Part shown: positions 49,326 through 61,069 of the stretch, in pieces
Numbering within the stretch: the first letter of the stretch is position 1
How the letters are laid out: each line of letters starts with the position of its first letter
Assembly: GCA_028293745.1 (NCBI GenBank)
Contig: JAQGOF010000127.1
Span: 22,481 to 86,480 of the forward strand
Source: Gammaproteobacteria bacterium
GTDB taxonomy: Bacteria; Pseudomonadota; Gammaproteobacteria; Steroidobacterales; Steroidobacteraceae
Reading direction: 5' to 3'
Length of the DNA: 64,000 bases
Program-made: the position numbers and the translations under genes
The notes under the pieces: generated by a model
Database searches by the model: none
What the model was told of the DNA's origin: nothing
The model's input: only the letters and a program-made list of their open reading frames with translations

Positions 49326-50537
49326 ATGGCAGAGGCACTGACACTGTGGCGCAACGGCCGCGTCGCAACCTGCGACGAGTCGATGACCGTGTTCGAGCAA
49401 GGGGCGTTGCTGACACGGGGCGGCCGCATCGAATGGGTGGGTGACGAGAGCGCGCTGCCGGAGTTTCGGGCGCCGGCCGAAGTGCGGGACCTGAACGGGG
49501 GCTGGATCACTCCAGGTCTCATCGACTGTCACACCCACCTCGTGTTTGCAGGTACGCGCGCAACGGAATACGCGCAGCGACTCAAGGGACACACTTACGC
49601 CGAAATCGCTCGCGCTGGCGGCGGGATTCTTTCCACGATGCGCGCCGTGCGCGCCGCGTCTGAACAACAGCTCTTCGATGAGAGTGCGCCGCGCCTGCAG
49701 GCATTGTTGGCCGAGGGTGTCACTACGATCGAGATCAAGTCAGGGTACGGACTGACACTTGCGGACGAAGAAAAAATGCTCCGCGTGGGCCGCGCGTTGC
49801 AACACGCGTTTCCGGTCACCGTAAAGACCACCTTGCTCGCCGCCCATACCCTGCCACCGGAATACAAAGATCGGGCGGATGACTACATACAGGTTGTTTG
49901 TGAGGATTGGCTGCCCCGGTTGCATGGGGAAAAGCTGATCGATGCGGTCGACGTGTTCTGCGAGTCCATTGGTTTTAACCTGGCGCAGTCGGAGAGTTTG
50001 TTCGAGGCCGCGCAGGCTCTCGGTCTGCCGGTCAAGATGCACGCCGAGCAGTTGTCGAACCTCGGTGGCAGCCAAATGGCCGCGCGCCACCGTGCGCTCT
50101 CCTGCGATCACCTCGAGTTCGCCACGGCGGAAGATGCGGCCTCGCTGGCCGCAGCGGGCACTGTTGCCGTGCTGCTGCCGGTTGCCTTTTATTGCCTGGC
50201 AGAGGGCCGCAAGCCACCCGTTCCGGCATTGCGCGCCGCGAGGACCCGGATAGCGATTGCGAGCGACTGCAATCCTGGTTCCTCGCCAGGTACTTCGCTG
50301 CTCCTGGCGATGAGTATGGCCACTCGTCTGTTCGGACTGACCGCGGATGAAGCGCTTGCCGGAGTGACGCGCAACGCGGCTCATGCGCTCGGAGAGCAGG
50401 CCGCGCGCGGCACGCTCGAGCCGGGCAAGGCAGCCGACTTCGTCATCTGGAATATCCGCTCGATCGAAGAGCTGAGCTACTGGATTGGTTTCAACCCACG
50501 CCGAAGCGTCATTCGCGCCGGCAGAGTCACTCTATGA
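49326..50537 (+). CDS. hutI: Imidazolonepropionase
   Basis: Metal-dependent amidohydrolase that opens imidazolone propionate to formiminoglutamate. 403 residues. Metal ligands HTHLVFAGTRATEY, the KSGYGL segment, AAHTLPPEY, HAEQLSN and IASDCNPGSS are all present, a useful contrast to the degenerate MtaD-like amidohydrolase near 13 kb. Starts four bases after hutU and overlaps hutH by four bases (ATGA). Confidence 0.97.
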   Translation: MAEALTLWRNGRVATCDESMTVFEQGALLTRGGRIEWVGDESALPEFRAPAEVRDLNGGWITPGLIDCHTHLVFAGTRATEYAQRLKGHTYAEIARAGGGILSTMRAVRAASEQQLFDESAPRLQALLAEGVTTIEIKSGYGLTLADEEKMLRVGRALQHAFPVTVKTTLLAAHTLPPEYKDRADDYIQVVCEDWLPRLHGEKLIDAVDVFCESIGFNLAQSESLFEAAQALGLPVKMHAEQLSNLGGSQMAARHRALSCDHLEFATAEDAASLAAAGTVAVLLPVAFYCLAEGRKPPVPALRAARTRIAIASDCNPGSSPGTSLLLAMSMATRLFGLTADEALAGVTRNAAHALGEQAARGTLEPGKAADFVIWNIRSIEELSYWIGFNPRRSVIRAGRVTL

Positions 50538-52066
50538 CAACCGCACTCGAACTCGGCGCGACCCCCCTCACCCTCAACGAATTACGGCGCCTTTACAGTG
50601 AGCCGCTGCCGATCAGAATCCACGAGCGCGCGCTTCGGGCAGTTCGCGAATCTCATGCCGCCACCTGCAAGCTCGCCGCCGGGGAAGCGGCCGCCTACGG
50701 AATCAACACCGGGTTCGGATTGCTCGCCCAGACCCGGATTCCTACGGCCCAGCGCACGCTTCTGCAGAAGAACATCATTCTGTCGCACAGCGCGGGTGTT
50801 GGACCGTTGCTCGATGACTCCATCGTACGGCTGGTGATGGTGCTCAAACTCGCGAGCCTCCTGCAGGGGTTTTCCGGAGTCAGTGAAGGGCTCGTGCGGT
50901 TCCTGGAGAAGCTGATCAACTCGGGGCTCAACCCTTGCGTCCCGGCCCAGGGATCGGTGGGAGCCTCCGGAGACCTCGCCCCGCTTGCTCATATGTCACT
51001 GCCGGTGCTCGGTCTTGGGACCGTCCGCCGCGATGGCGAGATCAGGCCTGCGGCCGAGGCGCTCGCGCAGGAGGGCATGGTGCCGCTCGAGTTGGGTCCG
51101 AAGGAAGGCCTGGCGCTGCTGAATGGCACCCAGGTCTCTACTGCATTGGCGCTCGCCGCGCTTTTCGAGCTGGAAGACGCGTTTGCGGCCGCGATGGTGA
51201 GCGGCGCTATGTCCCTCGATGCATTACAGGGAAGCGATGTGCCTTTCGACCCGCGGATTCACGCGCTGCGCGGTCATCCCGGCCAGGCACAGGTCTCGCA
51301 GGTGTACCGTGAGCTGCTCGCGGGCAGCCAGATCCGCGAGTCACATCGGACCTGCGAGCGCGTGCAGGATCCGTACTCGCTGCGCTGCCAGCCCCAGGTC
51401 ATGGGCGCCTGCCTCGACCTGATTACGCAGAGCGCCGAAACGCTGCTGACCGAGGCCAACTCGGTCACCGACAACCCGCTGATATTTGCCGCCACGGCCG
51501 AAGTCCTGTCGGGCGGCAACTTCCACGCCGAGCCCGTGGCCTTTGCGGCTGACATCCTGGCGCTCGCCTGCGCCGAAGTCGGCTCCATTGCCGAGCGCCG
51601 GATCTCCTTGCTGGTGGATCCGAAAATGAGCGGCCTGCCGGCCTTCCTCGCGCTCGACAGCGGCGTGAATTCCGGCTTCATGATGGCGCAGGTGACCGCC
51701 GCCGCGCTGGTTGCCGAAAACCGCATGCTGTGCCATCCCGCCAGCGTCGACAGCATTCCAACGTCCGCGAACCAGGAGGACCATGTCAGCATGGCGACCC
51801 ATGGCGCACGGCGCACCCTCACGATGACCAACAACCTGCTGAACATCATCGCCATCGAGTTCCTGGCAGCCTGCCAGGGAATCGACTTCCGCAAACCGTT
51901 GCAGACTTCGAGCTCGCTTCAGCAGGCGCACGCGGCGCTGCGCGCGCGAATTCCATTCGCGACGCAGGACCGGCTGTTGGCCGAGGATATCGAGGCGACG
52001 GCGGAGGTGATCCGCACTCCGACGGTGCAGGGGCTGGCGGACTTCCTGTTGCCGAGTTTCGGATAG
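50534..52066 (+). CDS. hutH: Histidine ammonia-lyase
   Basis: Deaminates histidine to urocanate, the entry step of the pathway. 510 residues. The MIO cofactor triad Ala-Ser-Gly sits in GSVGASGDLAPLAHMSLP near residue 142, and YGINTGFG, the ENRMLCHPASVDSIPTSANQ region and the QEDHVSM motif are intact. Last gene of the hut operon; formiminoglutamate hydrolysis genes are not adjacent. Converges on ku with 26 bases between stops. Confidence 0.98.
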   Translation: MTTALELGATPLTLNELRRLYSEPLPIRIHERALRAVRESHAATCKLAAGEAAAYGINTGFGLLAQTRIPTAQRTLLQKNIILSHSAGVGPLLDDSIVRLVMVLKLASLLQGFSGVSEGLVRFLEKLINSGLNPCVPAQGSVGASGDLAPLAHMSLPVLGLGTVRRDGEIRPAAEALAQEGMVPLELGPKEGLALLNGTQVSTALALAALFELEDAFAAAMVSGAMSLDALQGSDVPFDPRIHALRGHPGQAQVSQVYRELLAGSQIRESHRTCERVQDPYSLRCQPQVMGACLDLITQSAETLLTEANSVTDNPLIFAATAEVLSGGNFHAEPVAFAADILALACAEVGSIAERRISLLVDPKMSGLPAFLALDSGVNSGFMMAQVTAAALVAENRMLCHPASVDSIPTSANQEDHVSMATHGARRTLTMTNNLLNIIAIEFLAACQGIDFRKPLQTSSSLQQAHAALRARIPFATQDRLLAEDIEATAEVIRTPTVQGLADFLLPSFG

Positions 52067-52092
52067 CCCGGCCAGGCACCGCCGCGGCGGGC

Positions 52093-52965
52093 TCACCCCC
52101 GGGCGGCTTTCCTTTTCGCGTGACGCGCATTTGCGCGACGCGCGGTCTTGCCGGCGTGGCCGCCCCTGCCTCCCTTCTCCAGGCTTTGCTTCAACACAGC
52201 CATGAGGTCGATGATCTCGGCGGACTTCTGCGGCTTCGCCGCCTTGGACGCCTCGGTCAACGTGTGGGTCTCCTTGTTACGCACCTTCTCGTTGATGCGC
52301 TTCATCAGGTCCTCGCGGTAAGTATCGCGGTACATCTGCGGCTTCCAGGGCTCGGTCATCTCCTCGATGAGTTTCTCGGCCATGGAGATCTCCCGGGCTG
52401 CCAGCCCCGCCTCCTTTGCGCCTGGCACTTCCACGCCCATCTCCTCCGGCGTGCGGATCTCATCCGGGAAGCGCAGTGTGTTGAGCTCGAGCACATCGTT
52501 CTCGGGTAACAGCACGGCCAGATGCTGCCGCGTACGCACGACTACATTTGCGATCGCGACCTTGCCGGTACGCTTCAACGCCTCGCGCAGTAGCGCGTAC
52601 ACCTTCTGGCCGCCCTTCTGCGGAGCCACCCAGTAGGGAGTCTCGTAGTATTCGGGAGTTATGTTCGTCGCGTCAGTGAAGCTCGAAATCTCGATCGTCT
52701 GGGATGCCTTCGTATTGGCTTGGCGGAAATCCTCGTCGGACAGGGCGACGTAGTCGCCCTTCTTGTACTGGTAGCCGCGCACGATATCTTTCCACTCGAC
52801 GAGCTTGCCGGTGCGCTTGTTGTAGCGCTGGTAACCAACGGGCGAAAAGTCGCGCTTGTCGAGAAAATCCAGATCGATCGTCGCGCTATGGGTTGCCGAG
52901 TACAGCTCGACAGGGATATAGACGAGGCCGAACGAGATGGCGCCTTTCCAGAACGGGCGGGCCAT
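52093..52965 (-). CDS. ku: Non-homologous end-joining protein Ku
   Basis: Bacterial Ku homodimer that binds DNA ends and recruits ligase D. 290 residues starting MARPFWKGAISFGLVYIPVE, with the core RYNKRTGKLVEWKDIVRGY and YETPYWVAPQKGGQKVYALL, and a Lys/Arg-rich C-terminal tail (KTARRANARHAKRKAARG) typical of Ku. GAGGAG lies upstream of ATG 52965. No ligD lies in the window, so its partner must be elsewhere. Confidence 0.96.
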   Translation of the reverse strand: MARPFWKGAISFGLVYIPVELYSATHSATIDLDFLDKRDFSPVGYQRYNKRTGKLVEWKDIVRGYQYKKGDYVALSDEDFRQANTKASQTIEISSFTDATNITPEYYETPYWVAPQKGGQKVYALLREALKRTGKVAIANVVVRTRQHLAVLLPENDVLELNTLRFPDEIRTPEEMGVEVPGAKEAGLAAREISMAEKLIEEMTEPWKPQMYRDTYREDLMKRINEKVRNKETHTLTEASKAAKPQKSAEIIDLMAVLKQSLEKGGRGGHAGKTARRANARHAKRKAARG

Positions 52966-53056
52966 GCAACTCTCCTCAAGCGCCTGGGTGCGGGATTAAC
53001 GTATGGCCGAGGTCGGCAGTTCCAGAATTGTTCGTTAGCCGCACTATCCGCACGTT

Positions 53057-53086
53057 TTGGCGATGCGAAATGACCCTGGATATAAT
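53057..53086 (+). promoter_or_regulatory. Putative promoter of ligK-galD
   Basis: TTGGCG at 53057-53062 and a perfect TATAAT at 53081-53086 are separated by 18 bases, 27 bases before the inferred ligK start. Confidence 0.6.
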
Positions 53087-53112
53087 CAAACCGCGGATAT
53101 AGGAGCGAAGTC

Positions 53113-53790
53113 ATTAGCAAGAACGTTGTCATTCGCGAGATTTCTCGCCCGGACCCCGCCGCCGTTGAGGCGCTAGGGAAACATGGCGTTGCAACCGTTC
53201 ATGAAGCCCAAGGTCGGACTGGGCTTTTGGCCCCCTACATGCGGCCAATCTACTCCGGAACATCGCTCGCCGGTCCAGCGGTAACTGTCCTGGTGCCACC
53301 AGGTGACAACTGGATGATTCACGTCGCGGTCGAAGTGTGTCGTCCGGGCGATGTACTGGTCGTTGCACCGAGCTCGCCCTGTTCCGACGGCTACTTCGGC
53401 GACCTTCTGGCGACGTCCTTGAAGGCGCGCGGTGTCATCGCGCTGGTGATCGATGCCGGAGTGCGCGATGTCGCCACGCTGACCGAGATGCCATTCCCCG
53501 TTTGGGCTAAGAACATCTGGGCGCAGGGTACGGTGAAAGCCAGCCTGGGCTCCGTCAACATACCGATCATCTGCGCAGGACAGCGTGTCGAGCCAGGAGA
53601 CGTCATCGTCGCCGATGATGATGGCGTCGTTGCGGTCAACCGCGGCGACGCTGTAAAGGTGGCAGCCGCTGGTACGCAGCGCGTTGCCAACGAAGAAGAG
53701 AAGCGCAAGCGTCTGGCTGCAGGGGAACTCGGGCTCGACCTGTACAAGTTTCGGGAGAAGCTGGCAGCCCTGGGTCTCGAGTACCGCTGA
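53113..53790 (+). CDS. ligK: 4-carboxy-4-hydroxy-2-oxoadipate aldolase, ATT start inferred
   Basis: RraA-fold class II aldolase that splits CHA (and pyruvate-type substrates) to pyruvate and oxaloacetate, the last step of the 4,5-cleavage pathway. [48 protein letters not shown] and the catalytic DAGVRD are present, with DDDGVVAV near the end. The conserved N-terminus begins at [10 protein letters not shown], but no ATG, GTG or TTG lies between the in-frame TAA at 53080-53082 and residue 36. ATT 53113 follows AGGAG (53101-53105) at seven bases and gives 225 residues, the family length. galD follows after nine bases. Confidence 0.9.
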   Translation: MSKNVVIREISRPDPAAVEALGKHGVATVHEAQGRTGLLAPYMRPIYSGTSLAGPAVTVLVPPGDNWMIHVAVEVCRPGDVLVVAPSSPCSDGYFGDLLATSLKARGVIALVIDAGVRDVATLTEMPFPVWAKNIWAQGTVKASLGSVNIPIICAGQRVEPGDVIVADDDGVVAVNRGDAVKVAAAGTQRVANEEEKRKRLAAGELGLDLYKFREKLAALGLEYR

Positions 53791-53799
53791 GGCTCGCGC

Positions 53800-54915
53800 A
53801 TGGTCTCGCACATGGCAGGGCCACGACTGACCGCTATCCCTTGCACTCTGATGCGAGGCGGAACGTCCAAAGGGCCGTTCTTCCTGGCCAGCAACTTGCC
53901 ATCCTCCGTAGATGTGCGCGACCGGGTGCTGCTCTCCCTCATGGGGTCACCCGACATTCGGCAGATTGATGGACTCGGCGGCGCGGACAGTCTCACCAGC
54001 AAGGTGGCCGTGATCGGGCCATCAACGCGGCCGGATGCCGATGTCGACTATCTGTTTCTGCAGGTAGTCGTAAACGAGCCGCGAGTCGATGCGTCACAGA
54101 ACTGCGGCAACATGCTCGCGGGTGTCGGGCCGTTCGCCATCGAAAATGGCCTCGTGCCCGTGACTGGTGAACGCACCCGGGTCCGCATCCACATGGTCAA
54201 TACCCAAAGCATCGCCATCGCTGAGATTCAAACACCTGGCGGTCAGGTGCAGTACAACGGTGATGCTTCCATCGACGGTGTGCCCGGAACCGCTGCGCCC
54301 ATCCTCCTCGACTTTCTCGACATAGCCGGCTCGAGTTGTGGAGCACTACTGCCGACTGGGAATGCGGTTGACGTCATCGAAGGCGTGGAAGCAACTCTGA
54401 TCGATAACGGAATGCCGGTAGTTGTGATGCGCGCGTCCGACCTCGGCAAGACCGGAGCGGAATCGCCCGCTGAGCTCGAAGCGGACAAAGAACTCAAGGC
54501 GCGCGTCGAAACCATCCGGCTTGCAGCTGGCCGGCGCATGAACCTCGGCGATGTCACACGCAAGACGGTACCGAAAATGTGTCTGGCATCACGCCCCAGA
54601 AACGGCGGCGCCATCGCCACTCGCAATTTCATCCCGCATACGGTTCACAAAGCCATTGGCGTTTTTGGCGCGGTTAGCGTTGCGACGGCGTGCGTAGTAC
54701 CAGGCTCGGTGACTGCCCAAATCGCTCGCATTGCAGCCACCGGCCGCTCTCGACGCATCGACGTCGAACACCCCACCGGCTTCTTCACCGTGGAGATCGA
54801 CGTCGAAACCGACGGCAGCGCCATTAAGGTCGGGCGTGCGGCGCTACTTCGCACGGCGCGTAAGATCATGGCCGGCAACGTATTCGTCCCTGCGTCAATC
54901 TGGGACGGCCGCTAG
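53800..54915 (+). CDS. galD: 4-oxalomesaconate tautomerase (PrpF family)
   Basis: PrpF-fold isomerase (GalD of Pseudomonas, LigU of Sphingobium) that interconverts oxalomesaconate forms for the hydratase. Family markers: PCTLMRGGTSKGPFF with the conserved Cys near the start, ASQNCGNMLAGVGPFAIENG with the second Cys, and MCLASRPRNGG. 371 residues. ATG 53800 is used; an in-frame ATG at 53812 gives a shorter N-terminus. Its last 21 bases overlap the end of ligJ on the other strand. Confidence 0.9.
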   Translation: MVSHMAGPRLTAIPCTLMRGGTSKGPFFLASNLPSSVDVRDRVLLSLMGSPDIRQIDGLGGADSLTSKVAVIGPSTRPDADVDYLFLQVVVNEPRVDASQNCGNMLAGVGPFAIENGLVPVTGERTRVRIHMVNTQSIAIAEIQTPGGQVQYNGDASIDGVPGTAAPILLDFLDIAGSSCGALLPTGNAVDVIEGVEATLIDNGMPVVVMRASDLGKTGAESPAELEADKELKARVETIRLAAGRRMNLGDVTRKTVPKMCLASRPRNGGAIATRNFIPHTVHKAIGVFGAVSVATACVVPGSVTAQIARIAATGRSRRIDVEHPTGFFTVEIDVETDGSAIKVGRAALLRTARKIMAGNVFVPASIWDGR

Positions 54916-55908
54916 CCTCGGGTACACCTTGCGGGCATTCCCCTCGAACAACTTCGTCCTGTCTTCAGGACTCAGGGGTAACGCATCGATGTAGCGCTTG
55001 GTATCGTCGTAGTAATGGCCCGTCCGGGGGTCAATCCCCCTGACCGCCCCCACCATTTCCGAACCGAACAGAATGTTGTCGATCGGCACGACTTTGAGTA
55101 GCAATTCGATCCCGGGCTGGTGATACACACACGTGTCAAAGAACACGTTGTTCCTCATCAGTTCCTCGAGCGGCGGCCGCTTCAGATCCTGCGCCAGCCC
55201 GCGATAACGTCCCCAGTGGAATGGCACCGCGCCACCTCCGTGCGGGATGATGAAGCGCAGGGTCGGAAAGTCCTTGAACAGATCGGCGGTGAGGAATTGC
55301 ATGAACGCCGTCGTGTCGGCGTTGATGTAGTGCGCTCCCGTCGCGTGGAAATTGGGGTTGCAGGAAGAGCTGACGTGCACCATGGCCGGCACGTCGAGCT
55401 CAACCATCTTTTCGTACAACGGGTACCAATGCCGGTCGGTCAGGGGCGGCGATGTCCAATGCCCGCCGGAAGGGTCCGGATTCAGGTTGCATCCGACGAA
55501 CCCCAGTTCGAGCACACACCGTTCCAGCTCTGCGGCACTGTTGACTGGTGGAACACCCGGGGACTGCGGCAATTGGCAGACACCAACGAAATTTTCGGGA
55601 TACAAGGCACAGACGCGCTGAATCAGGTCGTTGCAGAGCCGGGACCAGCTCAGGCTGGTGGACTCGGTGCCGATGTGATGCGCCATGGCCGAGGCCCGCG
55701 GCGAAAAGATCGTCAGATCCGTGCCCCGCTCGCGTTGCAGTTTGAGCTGGGCTTTCTCCAGGCTCTCCCGAATCTGGTCGTCGCTGATACTCACCCTCGC
55801 CGCCGTCGGCGTCAGCGCCGGATCCTTCAGCGCCGCAAGCTGGGCGTCCCGGAATTTCTGCAGCTCCGCAGGAGCGGTGGTGTAGTGGCCGTGACAGTCG
55901 ATGATCAT
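54895..55908 (-). CDS. ligJ: 4-oxalomesaconate hydratase
   Basis: Amidohydrolase-superfamily hydratase that adds water to oxalomesaconate giving CHA. It begins MIIDCHGHYTTAP (metal ligands HGH), then DLTIFSPRASAMAHHIG, NLNPDPSGGHWTSPPLTDRH, HVSSSCNPNFHATGAHYI and IIPHGGGAVPFHWGR, a close match to Sphingobium LigJ, rather than the unrelated GalB hydratase. 337 residues. Last gene of the ligI-A-B-C-J run; converges on galD. Confidence 0.95.
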   Translation of the reverse strand: MIIDCHGHYTTAPAELQKFRDAQLAALKDPALTPTAARVSISDDQIRESLEKAQLKLQRERGTDLTIFSPRASAMAHHIGTESTSLSWSRLCNDLIQRVCALYPENFVGVCQLPQSPGVPPVNSAAELERCVLELGFVGCNLNPDPSGGHWTSPPLTDRHWYPLYEKMVELDVPAMVHVSSSCNPNFHATGAHYINADTTAFMQFLTADLFKDFPTLRFIIPHGGGAVPFHWGRYRGLAQDLKRPPLEELMRNNVFFDTCVYHQPGIELLLKVVPIDNILFGSEMVGAVRGIDPRTGHYYDDTKRYIDALPLSPEDRTKLFEGNARKVYPRLAAVPD

Positions 55909-55924
55909 GGCTCTGCGCCCCCCT

Positions 55925-58102
<2,178 letters not shown>

Positions 58103-58124
58103 GTCTCGTTATCCATGAATGGCC

Positions 58125-59006
58125 TCACGCACCAAAGCCATACAACCGGTGCGGATTGTCGACAAGAATTTTACGCTGGATGGCCGGATCCGGCGCAAAC
58201 AGCGGCACGAGATCCACGAGGTCGCCATCGTTGGGCATGTGTCGTGCGATATTCGGATGGGGCCAGTCAGTGCCCCACAGAATCCGGTCCGGGGCGGCAG
58301 CGATCAGCGCCTGTGCAAACGGCACGGCGTCGGTGAACGGCGGACCATTGCTGGAGATTCGCTCGGCACCGGAAATTTTCACCCAGCAGGCGGGTGTGGT
58401 GCGCGCCAGGTTGACGAGGTGCCTGAACGGTTCCTGCGCCAGGCCCGCCTTGGTCGGTACCCGGGCCATGTGATCGATGATGAACGGCACCGGAAGCTTG
58501 TGCAGCAGGTCGTCGTAGCCGACGAGATCGACCGCGTCGAAGTGCAGATCAACATGCCACCCGAGCGGCTTGATGCGCGCGATCACGCCATGGAACTCGT
58601 CCATGTCGGGCACGCCGCCCAGATGCTTCACGAAATTGAAGCGCACACCGCGGAAGCCCGCTTGATGGAGGTCCTCGAACATCCGCTCGGTGAACGAATC
58701 GTCGGCGTTGGCTACGCCTCGGTAACGCCCGCCGCTTTGGGCGATGGCATCGACGATGACTGTGTTGTCCGTTCCATGGCAGCTCGCGTTCACGAGCACG
58801 GCCCGCTCGAGGCCCAGAATCGATTGCAACTCCTTGAACCTGGAGAGCGGCGCGTCAGGCGGCGTATAGGTCCGATCGGGTGCGTACGGATATCGGTCAC
58901 CAGGACCGAATATATGGCAATGCGCGTCGCAGCTGCCGGGCGGTGGCCGGTACTTCGGACGATGGGTATCGGGGTCCGGCGGCCTGCAGGTAGGAATGTT
59001 CGTCAT
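58125..59006 (-). CDS. ligI: 2-pyrone-4,6-dicarboxylate hydrolase
   Basis: Amidohydrolase-superfamily lactonase that opens 2-pyrone-4,6-dicarboxylate to oxalomesaconate. CDAHCHIFGPGDRYPYAPDR carries the first-strand His pair, and TYTPPDAP, FNFVKHLGGVPD, DHMARVPT and LWGTDWPHPN with the last-strand Asp complete the site. From ATG 59006 it has 293 residues, the size of Sphingobium LigI. First gene of the minus-strand lig operon; the 190-base gap upstream contains a GTTACGATAAC-like imperfect palindrome (59084 region) that could be an operator. Confidence 0.95.
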   Translation of the reverse strand: MTNIPTCRPPDPDTHRPKYRPPPGSCDAHCHIFGPGDRYPYAPDRTYTPPDAPLSRFKELQSILGLERAVLVNASCHGTDNTVIVDAIAQSGGRYRGVANADDSFTERMFEDLHQAGFRGVRFNFVKHLGGVPDMDEFHGVIARIKPLGWHVDLHFDAVDLVGYDDLLHKLPVPFIIDHMARVPTKAGLAQEPFRHLVNLARTTPACWVKISGAERISSNGPPFTDAVPFAQALIAAAPDRILWGTDWPHPNIARHMPNDGDLVDLVPLFAPDPAIQRKILVDNPHRLYGFGA

Positions 59007-59154
59007 ACGATATTTCAAGGCCTCAACAGGTGTCGCAGGCCGTGTGGCAACCACCGGCGATTGTTATCGTAACGATGGGCGGAGCCGCGCACAATCGCGG
59101 CTGCCGCGGGCGATCGATAATCGCACGCGGCATTTGCCGGAGTTATATATGGAA

Positions 59155-59175
59155 TTCGCCTGACTGATAGGCGAA
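59155..59175 (-). terminator. Hairpin after recQ
   Basis: TTCGCCT-7 nt-AGGCGAA, a perfect 7-bp stem starting 21 bases after the recQ stop on the minus strand and followed by an AT-rich stretch (TTCCATATATAACT). Likely ends the recQ transcript before the lig promoter region. Confidence 0.6.
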
Positions 59176-59196
59176 GTCACGCGCCTGCCGGGCGTG

Positions 59197-61050
59197 TCAC
59201 TCGGCTGCGCGCTGCATCACTTCGAGCAAGGCTGTGCCATAGCGCTCGAGCTTCGTAGCTCCGATCCCGGAAATGCTCCGGAGCTCATCAAGCGAGCGCG
59301 GCAGCGTCCCAGCGAGCTCGTGTAGCGTGCTGTCGTGGAAAATTGTATACGCCGGAACGCCGTGTTCTTTCGCCACGTCGCGGCGCCATCCGCGCAGGGC
59401 TTCAAACACTGTGATGTTTGCGGCGCCGGCATCGGCAGCGACTCCAATTACACCATTTGCCGCGACGCGAGTTCTGTCCTTGCGCTCGTTGCGCCTCGAA
59501 ACCGGGCGCGCCACCTGCCGCCGCAGGCTCAGTCGCCTCTGTCCGCGAAGTACTTCACGGCTCGCCTCTGTCAACCGCAGTGTGTTGAAACGCTCGTGGT
59601 CAACCTTCACGAGGCCCAACATGACGAGCTGGCGGAGCACGGATCGCCATTGGGTGGCATCCAGATCCGCACCAATTCCAAACGTGCTCAAGCGTTCGTG
59701 TCCGAACTGCAGCACCTTCTGGGTACTCTTGCCCCGCAGCACATCGACGATCTGCTGCGCTCCGAATGAGAATCCGCTTGCCTGCTCGCACCGGAATATG
59801 CACGACATCAGCTTGCGGGCAGCGTCCGTGCCGTCCCACTCCTGTGGCGGCGTAATGCAATTGTCGCAGTTGTCGCATGGCTTGCTGGGCTCATCGAAGT
59901 AGTCCAGCAGAGTGACGCGGCGGCACGCTGTCGTCTCGCAAAGGCCCAGGATGGCGTCGAGCTTGGTGGAAATGATCCGCTTGTAGCTGGCGTCACCCTC
60001 GGATTGATCGATCATCCAGCGCTGCTGCACGACGTCGGCAAGCCCGTAGACCATCCAGGCGTCGGCCGGGAGACCGTCGCGGCCTGCGCGACCGGTCTCC
60101 TGGTAGTAGCCCTCTATGCTTTTCGGAAGGTCGATATGCGCAACGAACCGCACGTCCGGTTTGTCGATGCCCATCCCGAATGCAATCGTGGCGACCATCA
60201 CGACGCCGTCTTCGCGAATAAATCGGTTCTGATTGAGCTCGCGTGTGCTGCTGTCCAGGCCGGCGTGATACGGCAATGCATTTACGCCATGTCCCGCCAG
60301 AAATTCCGCCGTCTCGTCCACCGTGTTTCGCGACAGGCAATAGACGATTCCCGCTTCGCCTGCGTGCTCGCTGCGAATGAATTCGAGGAGCTGCTTGCGT
60401 GCGCTGACCTTCTCGGCAATCCGATAGCGAATGTTCGGGCGGTCGAAGCTCGAGACGAACTCTCGAGCGTTCTGGAGATGCAGCCGCTCGATGATCTCCT
60501 TTCGCGTCAAAGCGTCCGCTGTCGCCGTCAGTGCAATCCGCGGGACCCCAGGGAAGCGCTCGGCCAGGACGGCCAGGCGAATGTACTCCGGCCGGAAGTC
60601 GTGGCCCCATTGCGAAACGCAGTGCGCTTCGTCGATTGCGAATAAGGCCAGCTTTGAGGCGGCGAGCAAGTCCAGGCAGCGCTCCGTCAGGAGGCGCTCC
60701 GGCGCAACGTAGAGCAGGTCGATCTCGCCCTGGCGTGCCCGGCGCTCGACCGACTGCACATCCGCCCATGTCATGCTGGAATTGAGGGCAGCAGCCCGCA
60801 CGCCAGCTTCCCCAAGGGCGGCGACCTGATCGTGCATGAGCGCAATGAGCGGTGAAACGACTACGCCCATGCCATCACGCACGAGCGCAGGGATCTGAAA
60901 GCAAAGAGACTTGCCGCCGCCCGTCGGCATCAGGACCAGCGCGTCACCTCCCTCAGCCACGTGCGAGACGATGTCCCGCTGCTGGCCGCGAAATGCAGGG
61001 TAGCCGAAGACATCCCTGAGAATTTGATCCGCGCGTAGCCCTGCTTGCAT
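59197..61050 (-). CDS. recQ: ATP-dependent DNA helicase RecQ
   Basis: 3'-5' helicase. Walker [21 protein letters not shown] in [20 protein letters not shown] (including the aromatic-rich loop), helicase C domain with [10 protein letters not shown], an RQC zinc site ([12 protein letters not shown]...CDNCDNC), a winged helix and a C-terminal HRDC domain ending [12 protein letters not shown]. 617 residues, as in E. coli (609). It lies 19 bases after the VWA lipoprotein gene, so the three minus-strand genes may be co-transcribed. Confidence 0.97.
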   Translation of the reverse strand: MQAGLRADQILRDVFGYPAFRGQQRDIVSHVAEGGDALVLMPTGGGKSLCFQIPALVRDGMGVVVSPLIALMHDQVAALGEAGVRAAALNSSMTWADVQSVERRARQGEIDLLYVAPERLLTERCLDLLAASKLALFAIDEAHCVSQWGHDFRPEYIRLAVLAERFPGVPRIALTATADALTRKEIIERLHLQNAREFVSSFDRPNIRYRIAEKVSARKQLLEFIRSEHAGEAGIVYCLSRNTVDETAEFLAGHGVNALPYHAGLDSSTRELNQNRFIREDGVVMVATIAFGMGIDKPDVRFVAHIDLPKSIEGYYQETGRAGRDGLPADAWMVYGLADVVQQRWMIDQSEGDASYKRIISTKLDAILGLCETTACRRVTLLDYFDEPSKPCDNCDNCITPPQEWDGTDAARKLMSCIFRCEQASGFSFGAQQIVDVLRGKSTQKVLQFGHERLSTFGIGADLDATQWRSVLRQLVMLGLVKVDHERFNTLRLTEASREVLRGQRRLSLRRQVARPVSRRNERKDRTRVAANGVIGVAADAGAANITVFEALRGWRRDVAKEHGVPAYTIFHDSTLHELAGTLPRSLDELRSISGIGATKLERYGTALLEVMQRAAE

Positions 61051-61069
61051 CGCGCGAGCATAGCGGGCA

